Assembly: GCA_028701435.1 (NCBI GenBank)
Contig: JAQVQT010000092.1
Location: 1 to 7,392, forward strand
Direction: 5' to 3'
From: Smithellaceae bacterium
GTDB taxonomy: Bacteria; Desulfobacterota; Syntrophia; Syntrophales; Smithellaceae
DNA: 7,392 bases
Shown here: positions 4,924 to 7,392 of the stretch, piece after piece
How positions within the stretch are numbered: the first letter of the stretch is position 1
Layout: each line of letters begins with the position of its first letter
Notes under the pieces: model-generated
Databases searched by the model: none
Told to the model about the DNA's origin: nothing
What the model saw: the letters and a program-made list of their open reading frames with translations, nothing else
Translations under genes and position numbers: made by a program

Positions 4924-7171
4924 AGCAACGGTAAAACACCTGAACGCAAAGAAGCTGCAAACGCTGCTGGACGTTCCGCGAAAAGTGGCGGCGCTGGAAA
5001 CCCTAAACGACATTCTGGACGAACTGATGAAAATCACCACGGCCGAACTGGGCGCGGACCGCGGGACGATTTTCCTCAATGATTCGGAAACCGGCGAATT
5101 ATACTCCCGCGTGGCCCAGGGGAATTTTCACCGGGAAATCCGGCTGCTCAACACCAGCGGCATCGCGGGGGCGGTATTCCAGTCGGGAAAGAGCCTGATG
5201 ATCCCGGACGCTTACAAAGACGAGCGCTTCAACCGGTCCGTGGATGAAAAAACAGGCTACATCACCCAATCGATTCTCTGCGTTCCGATCAAGGCCGCCA
5301 AAAATGAAATCATCGGCGTCGCCCAGGTTCTGAACAAAAAGGAGGGGGTTTTCACGGAAGAAGACGTGATGCTCCTCGAAGCCATTGCCACGCAGGCAGC
5401 CATCGCGCTGCAAAGCACCATCTTCACGGAGCGGATGAATAAATTCCGCACAAAAGAAATGGCGTTCTTTGACGTGGTCGCCGAAGCCACCTCGGAAATC
5501 AACCTGGGCACGCTTCTGCGCAAGGTCATGTCGGAAGCCATGCGGATGCTGGATGCCGAACGCTCCACCCTTTTCCTGAATGATGAAAAGACCAACGAGC
5601 TGTATTCCAGGCTGGGAGAGGGTCTCGGGACGACGGAAATCCGCTTTCCCAACAGCGTCGGCATCGCGGGAGCGGTGTTCCGGACGGGGGAAACCATCAA
5701 TATCCCCCACGCCTACGCCGACCTGCGGTTCAATCCTTCCTTTGACCGGCAGACCGGCTTCTTTACCCGCTCCATTCTCTGCACGCCGGTGACGAACAAA
5801 TCCGGCAAAATCATCGGCGTCACGCAGGTGCTGAACAAACGGGGCGGACCGTTCACCAAGGAAGATGAAATGCGCCTCAAGGCCTTCACCGCGCAGGTCG
5901 CCATCGCCCTGGAAAACGCCAAGCTCTTCGATGATGTCCAAAACATGAAGAACTACAACGAGGGAATGCTGGAAAGCATGTCCAACGGCGTGATCACGCT
6001 GGGCGAAGACGGAAAGATCATCACCTGCAACGCGGCGGGCCTTCGGATTCTGAAAGTCGCCGCGCCGGAGATTCTGAACCGCAAGGTGGAGGAATTCTTT
6101 GCCGGCGCCAACGCCTGGGTGCTGGAAAAAATCGACAAGGTCGGGAAAACGCAGACGCAGGACGTCATCATGGACGCGGATCTGGAATTCGGGGACAACC
6201 GGCTTTCCGTCAATCTGACGGTTCTTCCGCTCCTCAGCGTAGAGAAAAAGAAGCTGGGCACGATGATCGTCATCGAAGACATCTCGAACGAGAAGCGCAT
6301 GAAGTCCACCATGTCCCGGTATATCGACCCGGCGCTCACCGACCAGATCATGGACTGCACGGACGATTTCATGGGAGGCAAAAGCCTGACGGCCACGATC
6401 CTGTTTTCCGACATCCGAGGCTTCACCACGCTCACCGAAGAGCTGGGAGCGCAGGGCACCGTCGCCCTGCTCAACGAGTATTTCACGCTGATGGTGGAGT
6501 GCATTCAGAAGCAGGGCGGCATTCTGGATAAATTCATCGGAGACGCCATCATGGCGGCCTTCGGCATTCCTTTCGCGCATGACGACGACGAAGACCGCGC
6601 CGTGCGGGCCGCCATCCACATGATCACCAGCCTTCGGGAGTGGAACCAAAAACGGGCCGAACAGGGGAAAAAGCCGATTCGGATCGGGATCGGCCTGAAC
6701 ACGGATACCATCGTCTCCGGAAACATCGGCTCACCCAAGCGCACGGATTATACGGTCATCGGCGACGGCGTGAACCTGGCCTCGCGCCTGGAATCCGCCT
6801 GCAAGCAGTATCACGCTTCCATCCTGATCAGCGAAAACACGCATCGCAAGCTGAAGGGCACCTACCGCATGCGGAAGGTGGACCGGGTGGTGGTCAAGGG
6901 AAAAACAGAGCCGGTGAACATCTACGAAGTGCTCGATTATCACACGGACGAAACGTATCCCGGCCTCATGGACGCCATGCATCATTTCTCGCACGGCCTG
7001 GACTGCTATCAGAAAGGGCATTGGGACGGGGCGGTGGAGGCGTTCCGGCGTGGTTTGTCTCTAAACGGCGGCGATCAGCTTTGCCAAGTGTATATCGACC
7101 GTTGCGAATATATGAAAAGCCACCCGCCGGCCGGCGAGTGGAACGGCGTCTTTGTCATGACGTCAAAGTAA
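4904..7171 (+). CDS. GAF-GAF-PAS class III (IIIb-type) adenylate cyclase
   Basis: This 755-residue cytoplasmic protein should convert ATP to cAMP. Domains: GAF-A about 28-172; GAF-B about 190-342, clearly a duplicate of GAF-A; PAS about 350-462; linker helix; cyclase catalytic domain about 490-680; a single TPR-like unit about 695-735; and a C-terminal tail with W-N-G-V-F-V-M. Catalytic residues are intact: metal Asp503 (FSDIRGFT) and Asp547 (KFIGDAIMAAF), adenine-selecting Lys543 and Thr617 (DYTVIGDGVNLASR), and transition-state Asn624 and Arg628. The Lys/Thr pair is the class IIIb pattern of CyaB1/CyaC-like enzymes, a group known for bicarbonate stimulation. GAF-B has a full NK-x4-F-x3-DE signature (311-322), linked to cyclic-nucleotide binding; GAF-A has Val in place of the final Glu (144-155). 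No TM segment is seen. The start overlaps the upstream gene by 20 bases; AAAGG lies 9 bases before it. Confidence 0.93.
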   Translation: MKNHQNKATVKHLNAKKLQTLLDVPRKVAALETLNDILDELMKITTAELGADRGTIFLNDSETGELYSRVAQGNFHREIRLLNTSGIAGAVFQSGKSLMIPDAYKDERFNRSVDEKTGYITQSILCVPIKAAKNEIIGVAQVLNKKEGVFTEEDVMLLEAIATQAAIALQSTIFTERMNKFRTKEMAFFDVVAEATSEINLGTLLRKVMSEAMRMLDAERSTLFLNDEKTNELYSRLGEGLGTTEIRFPNSVGIAGAVFRTGETINIPHAYADLRFNPSFDRQTGFFTRSILCTPVTNKSGKIIGVTQVLNKRGGPFTKEDEMRLKAFTAQVAIALENAKLFDDVQNMKNYNEGMLESMSNGVITLGEDGKIITCNAAGLRILKVAAPEILNRKVEEFFAGANAWVLEKIDKVGKTQTQDVIMDADLEFGDNRLSVNLTVLPLLSVEKKKLGTMIVIEDISNEKRMKSTMSRYIDPALTDQIMDCTDDFMGGKSLTATILFSDIRGFTTLTEELGAQGTVALLNEYFTLMVECIQKQGGILDKFIGDAIMAAFGIPFAHDDDEDRAVRAAIHMITSLREWNQKRAEQGKKPIRIGIGLNTDTIVSGNIGSPKRTDYTVIGDGVNLASRLESACKQYHASILISENTHRKLKGTYRMRKVDRVVVKGKTEPVNIYEVLDYHTDETYPGLMDAMHHFSHGLDCYQKGHWDGAVEAFRRGLSLNGGDQLCQVYIDRCEYMKSHPPAGEWNGVFVMTSK

Positions 7172-7177
7172 AAACGC

Positions 7178-7221
7178 AAAAGGCGTCTCAATCCTCACGT
7201 CGAGGATTCCAAAACGCTTTT
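7178..7221. terminator. Bidirectional terminator-like structure between the convergent cyclase and STAS genes
   Basis: An exact 7-bp stem, AATCCTC (7190-7196) with GAGGATT (7202-7208), has a 5-base loop. It is enclosed by a second stem of AAAA plus GCGT (7178-7186, one bulged G) with ACGC plus TTTT (7214-7221). The outer stem ends in a T-tract on either strand. On the minus strand a further TTTTT follows at 7174-7170. It starts 7 bases past the cyclase stop and overlaps the last codons and stop of the STAS gene. Confidence 0.5.
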
Positions 7222-7392
7222 CTGAATGGCGTCGAAATACTCGTCGGCTTCCTTCGCGTCGGCAAACAGCCTCATTCCCTGCAGCAGGTTGGCGATCTCA
7301 AACACCTTCTCGATTTGCGGCTGCACATTCATCATGTAAACCGCACCGCCCTGTCCGGACATGAATCGCCTCGTTTTCAAAATGATGCGCAG
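7195..7392 (-). CDS. STAS-domain protein, C-terminal part (anti-sigma factor antagonist-like), cut by window edge
   Basis: Sixty-five codons are visible, open to the right edge, so the N-terminal part lies outside. The chain shows the second half of a STAS fold: a helix ending near SGQGG, a strand AVYMMNVQP, the helix PQIEKVFEIANLLQGM, then the strand and terminal helix LFADAKEADEYFDAIQ. Such proteins (SpoIIAA/RsbV-like) bind anti-sigma kinases or act in partner-switching modules. The phosphorylatable Ser/Thr would be upstream and cannot be checked, so a degenerate STAS or a STAS fused to another domain is possible. A TTG at 7380 could be read as a start, but the frame continues beyond it with STAS-like residues, so it is not the true start. 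The gene converges on the adenylate cyclase, 23 bases apart stop to stop. Confidence 0.75.
   Translation of the reverse strand: MRIILKTRRFMSGQGGAVYMMNVQPQIEKVFEIANLLQGMRLFADAKEADEYFDAIQKSVLESST

Noticed and set aside
5099..6649. A 516-codon open frame on the minus strand opposite the adenylate cyclase
   Set aside because: Its composition (very rich in His, Arg, Val, Phe, Gly) is typical of the antisense reading of a GC-rich gene. It shows no domain, and the plus-strand frame is a convincing multi-domain protein over the same bases.
1..7392. CRISPR arrays, tRNA/rRNA genes, insertion sequences or phage genes
   Set aside because: I saw no short direct repeats with spacers, no cloverleaf-like or rRNA-like sequence, and no transposase or integrase motif on either strand.

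Overview
The window looks like a chromosomal stretch from a Gram-negative, probably anaerobic bacterium of the Deltaproteobacteria/Desulfobacterota type (Syntrophaceae- or Geobacter-like). This is inferred from protein style only: a periplasmic c-type-haem sensor fused to a diguanylate cyclase, a fatty/aromatic acyl-CoA ligase, and a GAF-GAF-PAS class III adenylate cyclase. No marker gene fixes the taxon. Most of the window is GC-moderate to GC-rich. The first ~330 bases are visibly more AT-rich.

Layout from left to right. (1) 2-324, plus strand: a DUF433 antitoxin-like gene followed, with a one-base overlap, by only the first 24 codons of a DUF5615 PIN-like toxin, so this is a broken toxin-antitoxin pair. 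(2) 378-2192, minus strand: a membrane diguanylate cyclase (TM, DUF3365-type domain with CxxCH, TM, HAMP, PAS, GGDEF with an intact I-site). (3) 2296-3927, minus: an AMP-forming acyl-CoA ligase with all the usual motifs. (4) 3928-4098: a gene-free stretch with a good minus-strand promoter and a palindrome at its predicted transcription start. (5) 4099-4248, minus: a 49-residue, two-helix membrane protein with a near-perfect Shine-Dalgarno sequence and an exactly consensus sigma-70 promoter. (6) 4249-4449: a divergent control region with back-to-back promoters. (7) 4450-7171, plus: a two-gene operon of a 157-residue coiled-coil protein built from four repeats spaced exactly 36 residues apart, overlapping by 20 bases a 755-residue GAF-GAF-PAS-adenylate cyclase. 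(8) 7195-7392, minus: the C-terminal part of a STAS-domain (anti-sigma-factor-antagonist-like) protein, convergent with the cyclase and sharing with it a bidirectional terminator-like structure.

The theme is signal transduction. There are two second-messenger synthases (c-di-GMP from a haem/redox or gas sensor, cAMP from a cytoplasmic tandem-GAF sensor), a STAS protein, and a small membrane protein sharing a control region with the cAMP operon. The best candidate for something little described is the coiled-coil/cyclase pair. The repeat protein is translationally coupled to the cyclase and may be a dedicated partner or scaffold, but this is inference. Second best is the 49-residue membrane protein behind a perfect promoter.
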